This document shows, piece after piece, positions 14,173 through 22,875 of a stretch of DNA of 64,000 bases. Origin of the DNA: an uncultured Lachnospiraceae bacterium (GTDB lineage: Bacteria > Bacillota > Clostridia > Lachnospirales > Lachnospiraceae); assembly GCA_900544685.1 (NCBI GenBank), contig UQWA01000007.1, positions 41,029 to 105,028 of the forward strand. The letters are read 5' to 3'. The notes beneath the pieces are model-generated. The model made no database searches, was not told where the DNA came from, and was given only the letters and a program-made list of their open reading frames with translations. Position 1 is the first letter of the stretch. The number at the start of each line of letters is the position of its first letter. Both the position numbers and the translations under genes were made by a program.

Positions 14173-14529
14173 ATGGCAAGAGTTAAAGGCGGAATGAACG
14201 CTAAAAAGAAACATAACAGAGTATTAAAACTGGCTAAAGGTTACAGAGGAGCCCGTTCCAAACAGTATAAGATCGCAAAACAGTCTGTAATGCGTGCACT
14301 TACCAGCGCATATGCAGGACGTAAGCAGAAAAAACGTCAGTTCAGACAGCTGTGGATCGCTCGTATCAATGCAGCAGCAAGAATCAATGGACTGTCCTAC
14401 AGCAAATTTATGTATGGTCTGAAGCTTGCAGGTGTAGAACTGAACAGAAAAGTTCTGGCTGATATGGCTGTTAATGATGCAGAAGGATTCGCAACACTGG
14501 CAGAACTTGCAAAGAGCAAGCTTGCATAA
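14173..14529 (+). CDS. rplT: 50S ribosomal protein L20
   Basis: 118 residues with the family start MARVKGGMNAKKKHNRVLKL and the conserved AYAGRKQKKRQFRQLWI. The flexible basic N-terminal arm enters 23S rRNA and the C-terminal globular part is the RNA-binding repressor domain. L20 assembles early on the large subunit and is the expected effector of the attenuator at 13318. Confidence 0.98.
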   Translation: MARVKGGMNAKKKHNRVLKLAKGYRGARSKQYKIAKQSVMRALTSAYAGRKQKKRQFRQLWIARINAAARINGLSYSKFMYGLKLAGVELNRKVLADMAVNDAEGFATLAELAKSKLA

Positions 14530-14560
14530 TTATAGTAAAGAATCATAGAAGAAATAGAAA

Positions 14561-14588
14561 ATCCCCGGTACTGCCGGGGATTTTTTTG
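14561..14588 (+). terminator. terminator of infC-rpmI-rplT
   Basis: ATCCCCGG and CCGGGGAT form a strong GC stem with a 5-nt loop, followed by TTTTTTT. Confidence 0.95.
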
Positions 14589-14598
14589 ACAGGTGAAT

Positions 14599-15585
14599 AT
14601 GAAATACAGAATAGATAAGATTGCAACAAAAGTGACATGGGATGAACTGACCTGTACGGGAAATGTGGAAGTGACCACTTTGATTGATGGTATTGAAAAG
14701 CAGGCTTTGGAAAATCAGACCGGATTGTATCTGACCAGACCGGAAGCTTACACAGAGCCTGTGCTATGCGCCTGCGTTATGGATGCGGAGGGGAAGGAAA
14801 AAGATCGGATTTTTCCACTTCCACTGGAGAATGAAATCTCTTTCTGCATGAGAGTAGAACAGCCGAAGCTCTGGAATGCAGAAGATCCTTACTGTTATCA
14901 ACTTATTCTTGAGATTATGGAAGGAGAGAATTTCAGTCATGATCGCAGAACAGAGTCGTTGGCGTTTTGGGATTGGAAGATCGTGGGGGGACAGACCTGT
15001 ATCAACGGAAAAGAGGTGGACTTTCGTGCGGCTGCGCTGCCGGAGGGGAAAAAGGCATCGGAAGTACAACAGTTTCTTCGGATAATGAAACAGACTTATA
15101 AGAACACACTTTTGATAAACTCAGATAAAAGAAGTTCCCAGCTGGAGAGATGGTGCAGAGAATATGGGATCTATTTACTGGAAGACGGAAAAGATGCAGA
15201 TGCAGGGTGGCTGCGTGCCAGATTAGATATGGATCGGGAGAATGAGAAGAATCCAGATTTTCAACTTCAGGTGGTACAGACGGGTGTATTGATTGAAAAT
15301 CATAGCACGTTTGTTAATGCATCGGAATATAACCTTCATTATGAGATTCTGGACAGTTCCGGAAAAAAATGTCTTGAAAATGAGTTGTGCACAGATGTCC
15401 CGGCAGGAACCAGTAAATTTGTGGATATTCCATTTCGGTGCCCTGCGGAACCTGGTGAATATCGGTATCAGGTGAGTTTGTGTCTGAAAAAGGATGTGAT
15501 CTGGGCTCCGAAAGGGTATGTCATTGCAACGACAGAAACAAAAATCTCCAATCTCTATGAGAGACTGGAGAATGAGAATCAGTAA
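14599..15585 (+). CDS. beta-galactosidase-like protein lacking the catalytic barrel
   Basis: 328 residues from ATG 14599 (AGGTGA immediately upstream; a GTG at 14593 is the alternative). The sequence follows LacZ-type GH2 architecture but is collapsed. VEQPKLWNAEDPYCYQLIL (about 87-105) matches the end of the GH2 Ig-like domain. INGKEVDFRAA through FLRIMKQTYKNTLLINS and WCREYGIYLLEDG (135-197) matches only the first strands of the TIM barrel. Residues 222-315 (VLIENHSTFVNASEYNL, APAG-like WAPKGYVIA) match LacZ domain 4. The ~200 residues holding both catalytic glutamates are absent, so it should not hydrolyse lactose. A sugar-binding role or decay remnant are both possible. Confidence 0.65.
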   Translation: MKYRIDKIATKVTWDELTCTGNVEVTTLIDGIEKQALENQTGLYLTRPEAYTEPVLCACVMDAEGKEKDRIFPLPLENEISFCMRVEQPKLWNAEDPYCYQLILEIMEGENFSHDRRTESLAFWDWKIVGGQTCINGKEVDFRAAALPEGKKASEVQQFLRIMKQTYKNTLLINSDKRSSQLERWCREYGIYLLEDGKDADAGWLRARLDMDRENEKNPDFQLQVVQTGVLIENHSTFVNASEYNLHYEILDSSGKKCLENELCTDVPAGTSKFVDIPFRCPAEPGEYRYQVSLCLKKDVIWAPKGYVIATTETKISNLYERLENENQ

Positions 15586-15992
15586 GAAGTAAAAAGCTGG
15601 TCAATATCCCGGAAGTATTCTTCGTAGTCGGGATAAGAAGCTTCGCAGGTCTTCATACGCTGCAGTTCAGATTGAGCTGCAGCGTTATTTTTTGCCTTGT
15701 CATATGCGTGATAAAGAATCGCTGCCTCATAGTAATCTGAGATGCCATGACAGGCCTGAATAAAGGGATCAGAACTGGAACTGGTATCTCTGCGGCAGAT
15801 ACGGTTCAGATAAGGATATTCCTTAGACTGCAAGCCATACTGGTAATCCTGAGCAGAATAGCTGGTACTGTAGAAAAAACCATATCGAAGATCTTCGATA
15901 CAGGAGGCTGCGCGACTGATGAGCACCAGAGAAAGAAGCAACACCGCCAGTGTGAAAAAAGAAAACTTCTTTTTGGCTTTGATTCGTTTCAT
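15579..15992 (-). CDS. small membrane-anchored hypothetical protein
   Basis: 137 residues with one N-terminal transmembrane segment (FFTLAVLLLSLVLISRAA, residues 11-28). A polar extracytoplasmic part rich in Tyr and Ser follows, with two cysteines in YLNRICRRD and FIQACHG. It is the last gene of the leftward operon, its start overlaps the stop of the 15989 gene (ATGA type), and its 3' end overlaps the 3' end of the convergent beta-galactosidase-like gene. It lacks the zinc ribbon present in its two upstream partners. Confidence 0.65.
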   Translation of the reverse strand: MKRIKAKKKFSFFTLAVLLLSLVLISRAASCIEDLRYGFFYSTSYSAQDYQYGLQSKEYPYLNRICRRDTSSSSDPFIQACHGISDYYEAAILYHAYDKAKNNAAAQSELQRMKTCEASYPDYEEYFRDIDQLFTSY

Positions 15993-16735
15993 GAGGCTGA
16001 CACACTCCTTTCCAGCAAGTCGTATTGACGGGAAGAAGAAAGATTGGCATAGGTATCTGCTTCTTCTTCGGTAAGACCAAGATAAGTGATCAGAATGGCC
16101 CGGGTATCGTCCTGAACAGCATGAATATATTCCAGATTTTCTTCGGAAAAATAGAGATCCTGATGATAAGTGTAAGCATCTTCGATCTGGAAGATATCAT
16201 TCAGATCACTGGCGAGCGTACGAAGTCTGCGAGATTCGGAATCTTTGTCATAAGTTTCCGGGTCACTCAGCTGATCCGAGACGTACTGGAACACATTCTC
16301 AAAAGAGGAAGAAATAGCCTTCACTGCATAATAGGAATCAAAGTCATCGGACAGGTACAGGGAATAACGGTCGTAGTACTCCGTAAACCGAAGAGGATCC
16401 TGATCGGCAATGATAGTTTCCAGAGCAGCAAGATGTTCTGTCTTGTGAGATTGAATCTGCCGTGTCGTCAGGTAGCGCCCCAGACGCCAGGATACGTCTT
16501 CGAACTGGTAAGAGGCGATGATGAGCAACACCATGACAGCAAGAACAAGAAAAGACGCCAGCTTTTTCTTTGTTTTTCTGGTACTGTTCAGAACTTCAGA
16601 ACGTGTCTGATTAAATTTTTTCTGATAACGGTTCATATCCTTCTGGTGCTGAGTGGCCAGATCGTTTGGGAGTCCGCAATAGCTGCAATATTTATCTTCC
16701 AGACGAATAGGAGAACCACAGTGTGGACATTTCAT
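15989..16735 (-). CDS. zinc-ribbon single-pass membrane protein
   Basis: 248 residues. It starts with a zinc ribbon (MKCPHCGSPI and YCSYCGLPND, two CxxC pairs). A charged cytoplasmic segment, one membrane helix (LASFLVLAVMVLLIIASY, about 62-79) and an external helical domain follow. The segment TYLGLTEEEADTYANLSSS near the C-terminus resembles FDLSSDEADTLYPSLC in the neighbouring gene, so the two are paralogues. ATGA overlaps join it to both neighbours. The function is unknown; a sensory or stress role is speculative. Confidence 0.7.
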   Translation of the reverse strand: MKCPHCGSPIRLEDKYCSYCGLPNDLATQHQKDMNRYQKKFNQTRSEVLNSTRKTKKKLASFLVLAVMVLLIIASYQFEDVSWRLGRYLTTRQIQSHKTEHLAALETIIADQDPLRFTEYYDRYSLYLSDDFDSYYAVKAISSSFENVFQYVSDQLSDPETYDKDSESRRLRTLASDLNDIFQIEDAYTYHQDLYFSEENLEYIHAVQDDTRAILITYLGLTEEEADTYANLSSSRQYDLLERSVSAS

Positions 16736-17535
16736 AAGATTCCTCCATCAGTGTTTGTTACGACATCTGTAAAAACGGAGTGGACATATTTTTTGCATTC
16801 AGAATACATCAGTGCGTTGTAATCGCAAAGGGAAGGATACAGGGTATCCGCTTCATCGGAGGATAAATCAAACACCGCCTGCAAAAAATCGTTACACTCT
16901 GTTTGCCAGATCAGAAAGTCGGACTTCTCTTTCGCGGAAAAATTGCGATAATCTCTGGAAGATGGCGCTTCACGAGTCATAGCCATCGCATGGTAAAAGG
17001 CAACGCACAGATCGGATTCTGTCAGGGACTGACCGGTATCCAGATCTTTTTGGACTTCCTGCAAAAGAAGATGATCTCCGTAAAAAGATAAGAATGGATA
17101 ATGCTTCCAGTGGAAAATGGCACCATATCCCCTTTTATCGGAAAGAGAAATCATCAGTTCGTAAGATTCCTGAAGAGAACCATTCTGGTATAACTCGTTT
17201 AGCTGTGGAAAATATTTTTTCTCAAACCTGGTTTCTTCCAGATATTCCTGATGAGATCGATAAGAATCATAAAGTCGGTACAAAGAAAAAAGGCCGGCAG
17301 AAATCAGAAAAACAGCCGCCACAATCAGAAAAATCTTCAGTGCACGGTGGCTTTGCTGTTTTATTTCGGATTTATATTCTCTGGCAGGGACATCTGCAAG
17401 ATCTTTTGTTTCTTTAAGCAGATCATTTAGATGTTCCATATAGACGGCCTCGTCCTTCTCCGGGCTGGTGTAACCGCAATAAGGGCAGGCGGTATCTTTC
17501 CTGGAAAGTTTTGCCCCACAGTTCTTGCAATACAT
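16732..17535 (-). CDS. zinc-ribbon single-pass membrane protein
   Basis: 267 residues, ATG 17535 with AGGAGG upstream. MYCKNCGAKL and CPYCGYTSP form the N-terminal zinc ribbon, ALKIFLIVAAVFLISAGLFS (about 66-85) is the membrane helix, and the rest is an external, mostly helical domain ending with a segment shared with the 15989 product. It overlaps the next gene by 4 nt. Zinc-ribbon plus one-helix proteins of this kind are common in clostridia but uncharacterised. Confidence 0.7.
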   Translation of the reverse strand: MYCKNCGAKLSRKDTACPYCGYTSPEKDEAVYMEHLNDLLKETKDLADVPAREYKSEIKQQSHRALKIFLIVAAVFLISAGLFSLYRLYDSYRSHQEYLEETRFEKKYFPQLNELYQNGSLQESYELMISLSDKRGYGAIFHWKHYPFLSFYGDHLLLQEVQKDLDTGQSLTESDLCVAFYHAMAMTREAPSSRDYRNFSAKEKSDFLIWQTECNDFLQAVFDLSSDEADTLYPSLCDYNALMYSECKKYVHSVFTDVVTNTDGGIL

Positions 17536-17552
17536 AAGAACCTCCTGATGGA

Positions 17553-17987
17553 TTACGATCTTGGAATGCTGTCAATCACAGCAGAGGCCTTCAGAGCCTG
17601 TTCGATAATGTGGCGGCCTTTTGGATCAAAATTTTCCGGCAGGCTGGTTTGATCAAAAGGCGTACCGGAAAGAAAATCACAGGATAACTGCATGATCGTA
17701 ACCTCATAATCATCGTCCGGCATTTCTTCGGCCATCAGCTTTCCGTTCTCGTTCATATCAGAAAGCGTCATATGATCTTTCAGCTTTAACTGATTCAACA
17801 TATCCAGCATGATAACAAAGTGCTCCTCGTCCCAACAGGAAAGATACATACACTTGCATAGGCCTGGGGTGAAAAAACCTGCTTGGGAATAACAGTCCAG
17901 TAATTCTTTAAAACGTGATTGATGAGCTTCATTTTCAAACAAATGCTGACTGCGCAGCTGACGATATACCTCATTTTTCCACATCAT
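17553..17987 (-). CDS. hypothetical cytosolic protein
   Basis: 144 residues from ATG 17987, which has GCGGAG 5 nt upstream; a TTG at 18002 would extend it by five residues. Helical and acidic, with several cysteines in GLCKCMYLSCWDEEHF. There is no signal or membrane segment. It is the first gene of the leftward four-gene operon, 17 nt from the zinc-ribbon gene. I do not recognise the family. Confidence 0.6.
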   Translation of the reverse strand: MMWKNEVYRQLRSQHLFENEAHQSRFKELLDCYSQAGFFTPGLCKCMYLSCWDEEHFVIMLDMLNQLKLKDHMTLSDMNENGKLMAEEMPDDDYEVTIMQLSCDFLSGTPFDQTSLPENFDPKGRHIIEQALKASAVIDSIPRS

Positions 17988-18091
17988 ATTTTCTCCGCAC
18001 AAAATATAAAATCTTTATAAAAATAATTAAATCTAGTTTACTTCATGAATAGAAAAATGTCAAATTTGAAAAGATAAAATTCATAAAACTG

Positions 18092-18120
18092 TTGCAAGAA
18101 AATCCGGGTTAGTATATACT
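18092..18120 (+). promoter_or_regulatory. eno promoter
   Basis: TTGCAA (18092-18097) and TATACT (18115-18120), 17-bp spacer. The -10 is buried in the first GTTAG-N6-CTAAC operator. Confidence 0.8.
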
Positions 18121-18144
18121 AACATATGGTTAGAAAAGACTAAC
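18108..18144 (+). promoter_or_regulatory. double GTTAG-N6-CTAAC operator of eno
   Basis: Two sites of identical form: GTTAG-TATATA-CTAAC (18108-18123) and GTTAG-AAAAGA-CTAAC (18129-18144). Their centres are 21 bp apart, two helical turns, so two dimers would lie on the same DNA face. The first covers the -10 and the second the transcription start, so repression is expected. The same motif occurs at pflB. Confidence 0.75.
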
Positions 18145-18170
18145 AATAAATAAGAAAGAGGTGTCGCAAG

Positions 18171-19466
18171 ATGGATTATTTAGAAATTGAAAAAGTAATT
18201 GGCCGGGAGATTCTGGATTCCAGAGGTAATCCAACCGTAGAGGCAGAGGTATATCTGGCAGATGGTTCTGTTGGAAAAGGTATGGCGCCAAGTGGAGCAT
18301 CCACAGGAGAATTTGAAGCACTGGAGCTGCGTGATGGTGATAAGGAACGTTATCTGGGAAAGGGCGTTCAGAAAGCAGTGGATCATATCAATAACGAAAT
18401 CAACCAGGCAATCTGCGGTATGGATGCATCGGATATCTATGCAGTAGATGCAGCCATGATCAAAGCAGATGGCACAAAAGATAAATCCAAACTGGGAGCA
18501 AATGCGATTCTGGCTGTTTCCATTGCCTGCTGCAGAGCTGCAGCTGCCGCAATGGATATTCCGCTGTATCGTTTCCTTGGTGGTATCAGTGGCAATCGTC
18601 TTCCGGTGCCGATGATGAATATCGTCAATGGAGGCTGCCATGCGCTGTCTTCCGGACTGGATGTACAGGAATTCATGATTATGCCGGTGGGCGCACCATC
18701 CTTTAAAGAAGGGCTTCGTTGGTGTGCAGAAGTATTCCATGCACTTGCTTCTATATTAAAGGAAAGAGGTCTGGCAACCTCAGTTGGTGATGAAGGTGGA
18801 TTTGCTCCGGCTCTGGCTTCCGATGAAGAGGCGATCGAGACGATTCTTGAGGCAGTGAAGAAAGCTGGATATGAACCAGGGAAAGACTTCCGTATTGCCA
18901 TGGATGCTGCATCTTCCGAGTGGAAGACAGGAAAGAAAGGGGAATACAAACTGCCAAAAGCAGGAACCGTGTATACTTCTGAGCAGCTGATTGAGCATTG
19001 GAAAAAACTGGTAGAAAAATATCCGATTATTTCCATCGAAGATGCACTGGATGAAGAAGACTGGGAAGGCTGGCAGAAGTTGACCGGGGAGCTGGGTGAT
19101 AAAGTACAGCTGGTCGGCGATGACTTGTTTGTGACCAATACCGAGAGACTTTCCAGGGGAATCTCGATGGGATGCGGTAATTCTATCCTGATCAAGCTGA
19201 ATCAGATTGGTTCCGTTTCTGAGACTCTGGAAGCAATCAAGATGGCTCACAAGGCAGGGTATACTGCAATTGCCTCTCATCGTTCCGGTGAAACGGAAGA
19301 TACCACGATCGCAGACCTGGCAGTGGCTTTAAATACCTGCCAGATCAAGACCGGAGCACCGTCACGTTCGGAACGTGTAGCAAAATACAATCAGCTGCTC
19401 CGCATCGAGGAACAGCTGGGAACAGCAGCAGCATATCCGGGTATGAAGGCATTTCATGTAAAATAA
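18171..19466 (+). CDS. eno: enolase (phosphopyruvate hydratase)
   Basis: 431 residues, full length, ATG 18171 after AAGAGGTG. It interconverts 2-phosphoglycerate and phosphoenolpyruvate in glycolysis. Seen motifs: REILDSRGNPTVEAEV; GASTGEFEALELRD; the general-acid region VGDEGGFAP; metal ligands in FRIAMDAASSE, SIEDALDEEDW and VGDDLFVTN; catalytic lysine in ILIKLNQIGS; and SHRSGETEDTTIADLAV. It is monocistronic, with a double operator in front and its own terminator, and stands next to the fermentation genes sharing that operator. Confidence 0.98.
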   Translation: MDYLEIEKVIGREILDSRGNPTVEAEVYLADGSVGKGMAPSGASTGEFEALELRDGDKERYLGKGVQKAVDHINNEINQAICGMDASDIYAVDAAMIKADGTKDKSKLGANAILAVSIACCRAAAAAMDIPLYRFLGGISGNRLPVPMMNIVNGGCHALSSGLDVQEFMIMPVGAPSFKEGLRWCAEVFHALASILKERGLATSVGDEGGFAPALASDEEAIETILEAVKKAGYEPGKDFRIAMDAASSEWKTGKKGEYKLPKAGTVYTSEQLIEHWKKLVEKYPIISIEDALDEEDWEGWQKLTGELGDKVQLVGDDLFVTNTERLSRGISMGCGNSILIKLNQIGSVSETLEAIKMAHKAGYTAIASHRSGETEDTTIADLAVALNTCQIKTGAPSRSERVAKYNQLLRIEEQLGTAAAYPGMKAFHVK

Positions 19467-19506
19467 AATGGTCAGACAGCGGATGAAAAATCGAACATGA
19501 CAGCAT

Positions 19507-19549
19507 AGGACAGGGCGGTGGAATCGAATTTCACTGTCCTTGTTTTTTT
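19507..19549 (+). terminator. eno terminator
   Basis: AGGACAG (19507-19513) pairs with CTGTCCT (19534-19540), extended by TGGAA/TTTCA inside, and followed by TTGTTTTTTT. Confidence 0.9.
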
Positions 19550-19571
19550 CGAAAAACATGAGAAATTGATG

Positions 19572-19600
19572 TGGAAAATAAAAAACAGTTATGGTATATT
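19572..19600 (+). promoter_or_regulatory. pflB promoter
   Basis: TATATT (19595-19600) with a weak -35 TGGAAA (19572-19577) at 17 bp. A ~165-nt leader follows before pflB. Confidence 0.6.
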
Positions 19601-19611
19601 CGTGTAGAAAG

Positions 19612-19627
19612 GTTAGGTGATACTAAC
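19612..19627 (+). promoter_or_regulatory. GTTAG-N6-CTAAC operator of pflB
   Basis: GTTAG-GTGATA-CTAAC lies 12 nt after the -10, in the initially transcribed region. All ten half-site bases and the 6-nt spacing are identical to the two eno sites. Confidence 0.7.
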
Positions 19628-19773
19628 TGCGGAAAGCCTTTTAAAACTCTAATAATAATATAGATTAGAGGAAATACTAAAGATCAAATGATGTGATGGC
19701 ATGATCTGCCCAGGTGACATCACCCGGACAGGGAAATGTAGCATTAGGTAAATGAGAAAGGATGGATAGCAGC

Positions 19774-22026
19774 ATGAAAGAATTTACACAATGGGACGGC
19801 TTTGAGGGCCGTATCTGGAAAGAAGAGATCAACACCCGTGATTTCATACAGAAAAACTATCAGCCATACGAAGGAGATCAATCCTTCCTGGCAGATCCAA
19901 CAGAAGCAACCAATAAACTCTGGGGCAGGCTTTCCGAGCTCCAGAAAGAAGAACGGGCCAAAGGTGGTGTCCTGGATATGGATACCCACATTGTATCTGG
20001 TATTACCGCCCACAAGCCGGGATATATCAGCGAAGAATTAAAAGAGCTGGAGCAGGTGGTCGGACTTCAGACAGACAAGCCTCTGAAGCGGGCATTTATG
20101 CCATTTGGCGGGATCAAGATGGCAGAACAGGCCTGCACTACCAACGGATACGAACCAGATCCACAGCTTCATGAGATTTTTACAAAATACTGCAGAACCC
20201 ACAATCAGGGAGTATTTGATGCCTATACACCGGAGATGAAGAAAGCCCGCCACAACAAGATCATCACCGGTCTTCCGGATACTTATGGAAGAGGCCGTAT
20301 CGTAGGTGACTACCGTCGTGTGGCTTTGTACGGCATAGATTTCCTGATGGAAAAGAAAAAAGAAGATTTTGCCAACTGCGGAAATGGAACCATGACCGAT
20401 GATATCATTCGTCAGAGAGAAGAGATCTCCAGACAGTATCAGGCACTGGGCGAGATGAAAGAAATGGCAGCTTCTTATGGATATGATATTTCCCAGCCGG
20501 CAAAGAATGCGAAGGAAGCCGTACAGTGGCTGTATTTTGGATACCTGGCAGCGATCAAGACACAGAATGGTGCAGCGATGAGCGTGGGAAGAATCTCTAC
20601 GTTCCTGGATATCTATATTGAACGAGATCTGGAAAACGGCACACTGACCGAGACAGAAGCACAGGAATTGATCGATCATCTGGTTATGAAATTCCGTATG
20701 GTGAAATTTGCACGAATTCCTTCTTATAATCAGCTGTTCTCCGGAGATCCGGTATGGGCTACCCTGGAAGTGGGCGGCATGGGCATGGATGGACGTTCCA
20801 TGGTAACGAAAAATGATTTCCGTTTCCTGCATACTCTGGAAAATATGGGACCGTCTCCGGAGCCAAACCTGACCGTTCTGTATTCATCGGAATTACCGGA
20901 GCATTTTAAGGACTATGCGGCAGATATTTCGATCCGCACCAGTTCCATCCAGTATGAAAATGATGATGTAATGAAGCCGGTATGGGGAGATGATTATTCC
21001 ATTTGCTGCTGCGTATCTGCTACACAGACCGGAAAAGAAATGCAGTTCTTCGGTGCAAGAGCAAATCTGGCTAAGTGCCTGTTATATGCCATTAATGGTG
21101 GTATTGACCTGAAGACAAGAGAGCAGGTAGGACCTGACTATAAGCCAATCACATCTGAATATCTTGATTATGATGAAGTGATTAAGAAATACGATCAGAT
21201 GATGGACTGGCTGGCAGAGCTGTATGTAAATACTCTGAATCTGATTCAGTATATGCATGATAAATATTATTATGAAGCAGCAGAGATGGCACTGATTGAT
21301 ACAGATGTGAGAAGAACTTTTGCAACCGGTATTGCAGGATTTTCCCATGTGGTAGATTCCTTAAGTGCCATCAAATATGCAAAAGTAAAGACCATCCGTG
21401 ATGAGAGCGGACTGGTAGTAGACTATGAAACAGAAGGAGAATTTCCTCGTTACGGAAATGATGATGACCGTGCAGATGACATTGCAGTATGGCTTCTGAA
21501 GACATTTCTGGATAAGCTGAAGAAACAGCATACTTACCGTAATTCAGAACCGACCACATCTATTCTGACCATTACATCGAATGTAGTGTACGGTAAGGCA
21601 ACCGGAAGTATGCCAGATGGAAGAAAGGCAGGTGAGCCACTGGCACCCGGAGCAAATCCGTCTTATGGAGCAGCGCAGAATGGTCTGCTGGCATCCCTGA
21701 ATTCTGTTGCCAAGCTGCCTTATGAATGGGCACTGGATGGAATCTCCAATACACAGACCGTGAATCCGGATGCACTGGGGCACAGTGAGCAGGAACGAAT
21801 CGAGAATCTGGTGCAGATTATGGATGGCTATTTTGATCAGGGTGCACATCATCTGAATGTAAATGTGTTTGGCAGAGAAAAACTGATCGATGCCATGGAA
21901 CATCCAGAAAAAGAAGAGTATGCAAACTTCACAATCCGTGTATCTGGATATGCTGTGAAGTTCATTGATCTGACAAGAGAACAGCAGATGGATGTACTGG
22001 CAAGAACATGCCATACAAGGGTGTAA
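19774..22026 (+). CDS. pflB: pyruvate formate-lyase
   Basis: 750 residues from ATG 19774, placed 11 nt after GAAAGGA; an in-frame ATG at 19762 would sit on the ribosome site. This glycyl radical enzyme cleaves pyruvate with CoA to acetyl-CoA and formate. The active-site Cys pair precedes VS in SICCCVSATQTG (C412-C413, with a third Cys at 411). The radical glycine G725 is in RVSGYAVKF near the C-terminus. MQFFGARANLAK and GGMGMDGRSM match true PflB rather than diol-dehydratase relatives. pflA follows 2 nt downstream. Confidence 0.97.
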   Translation: MKEFTQWDGFEGRIWKEEINTRDFIQKNYQPYEGDQSFLADPTEATNKLWGRLSELQKEERAKGGVLDMDTHIVSGITAHKPGYISEELKELEQVVGLQTDKPLKRAFMPFGGIKMAEQACTTNGYEPDPQLHEIFTKYCRTHNQGVFDAYTPEMKKARHNKIITGLPDTYGRGRIVGDYRRVALYGIDFLMEKKKEDFANCGNGTMTDDIIRQREEISRQYQALGEMKEMAASYGYDISQPAKNAKEAVQWLYFGYLAAIKTQNGAAMSVGRISTFLDIYIERDLENGTLTETEAQELIDHLVMKFRMVKFARIPSYNQLFSGDPVWATLEVGGMGMDGRSMVTKNDFRFLHTLENMGPSPEPNLTVLYSSELPEHFKDYAADISIRTSSIQYENDDVMKPVWGDDYSICCCVSATQTGKEMQFFGARANLAKCLLYAINGGIDLKTREQVGPDYKPITSEYLDYDEVIKKYDQMMDWLAELYVNTLNLIQYMHDKYYYEAAEMALIDTDVRRTFATGIAGFSHVVDSLSAIKYAKVKTIRDESGLVVDYETEGEFPRYGNDDDRADDIAVWLLKTFLDKLKKQHTYRNSEPTTSILTITSNVVYGKATGSMPDGRKAGEPLAPGANPSYGAAQNGLLASLNSVAKLPYEWALDGISNTQTVNPDALGHSEQERIENLVQIMDGYFDQGAHHLNVNVFGREKLIDAMEHPEKEEYANFTIRVSGYAVKFIDLTREQQMDVLARTCHTRV

Positions 22027-22028
22027 GG

Positions 22029-22769
22029 ATGAAAAAAGGAAAGATACATTCCATGGAAAGCTTTGGCCTGGTAGATGGACCGGGAGTACGGTTTGTGATC
22101 TTTATGCAGGGTTGCCCGATGCGGTGCCAGTACTGCCACAACCCGGAAACATGGAGCAGGGATACCGGTACATGGTGGACAGCAAAAGATCTGTTTCAGC
22201 GTGCATACCGATATAAGAATTACTGGAAAAAGAAAAACAAAGAAAATGGAGGCATTACAGTCAGCGGCGGAGAGCCGCTGCTGCAATGCGAATTTGTGAC
22301 AGAACTGTTTGAACTGGCAAAGAAAAAAGGAGTACACACGGCACTGGATACTTCAGGGTGCCTGTTTGCCACAGAACAGCTTCCAATGGAGCAGTTTGAA
22401 AGAATGATGAAGGTGACAGATCTGGTACTGCTGGATCTGAAAATGATGAATGGAGCGGGACACCGGGGACTGACAGGCAGAGATAACAGCAATATTCTGG
22501 AAATGGCACAGTGGCTGTCGGATCATGGAAAAGAGATGTGGATCCGCCATGTTTGTGTACCTGGGCTTACAGATTCGAAAAAAGAACTGACGGAGATGAG
22601 ACAGTTTCTGGATCGCCTTCAGACCGTGACCAGAGTAGAGCTTCTTCCGTATCACACGATGGGGAAAATGGAATGGGAAAAGCTGGGACTTTCCTATCCG
22701 TTAAATGGAGTTCCGATACCTACAGAGGAAAATATGATAAATTATCAGAAAATTCTGAATATAAAATAA
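22029..22769 (+). CDS. pflA: pyruvate formate-lyase-activating enzyme
   Basis: 246 residues from ATG 22029. The radical-SAM cluster motif is C29-x3-C33-x2-C36 in FMQGCPMRCQYCHNP. The ESFGLVDGPGVRFV start and the GGITVSGGEPLLQ segment are diagnostic of PflA. It uses SAM and a 4Fe-4S cluster to generate the glycyl radical on PflB. Coupled to pflB, so both fall under the GTTAG-N6-CTAAC site. Confidence 0.97.
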   Translation: MKKGKIHSMESFGLVDGPGVRFVIFMQGCPMRCQYCHNPETWSRDTGTWWTAKDLFQRAYRYKNYWKKKNKENGGITVSGGEPLLQCEFVTELFELAKKKGVHTALDTSGCLFATEQLPMEQFERMMKVTDLVLLDLKMMNGAGHRGLTGRDNSNILEMAQWLSDHGKEMWIRHVCVPGLTDSKKELTEMRQFLDRLQTVTRVELLPYHTMGKMEWEKLGLSYPLNGVPIPTEENMINYQKILNIK

Positions 22770-22784
22770 TGCGGAATAAAATGA

Positions 22785-22813
22785 TTGACAAAATAAGAAA
22801 TGCATGATAGTAT
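22785..22813 (+). promoter_or_regulatory. promoter of the intergenic repeat RNA
   Basis: TTGACA (22785-22790) and TAGTAT (22808-22813) with a 17-bp spacer, 15 nt after the pflA stop. The only thing downstream on this strand is the repeat array, so the transcript would be a ~430-nt RNA. Confidence 0.7.
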
Positions 22814-22875
22814 AAAGACAACAAAAGAAAGAAAGATCTAAAATCTAAAAGATCAAACAAATAAAGAAAAAGAAA

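Noticed and set aside
16025..16822. 265-codon plus-strand frame opposite the zinc-ribbon genes
   Set aside because: It is antisense to two genes with clear CxxC motifs and a membrane helix; its own protein has no recognisable feature.
18437..19195. 252-codon minus-strand frame inside eno
   Set aside because: Shadow of a fully conserved enolase; Ser/Pro-rich composition is typical of antisense frames.
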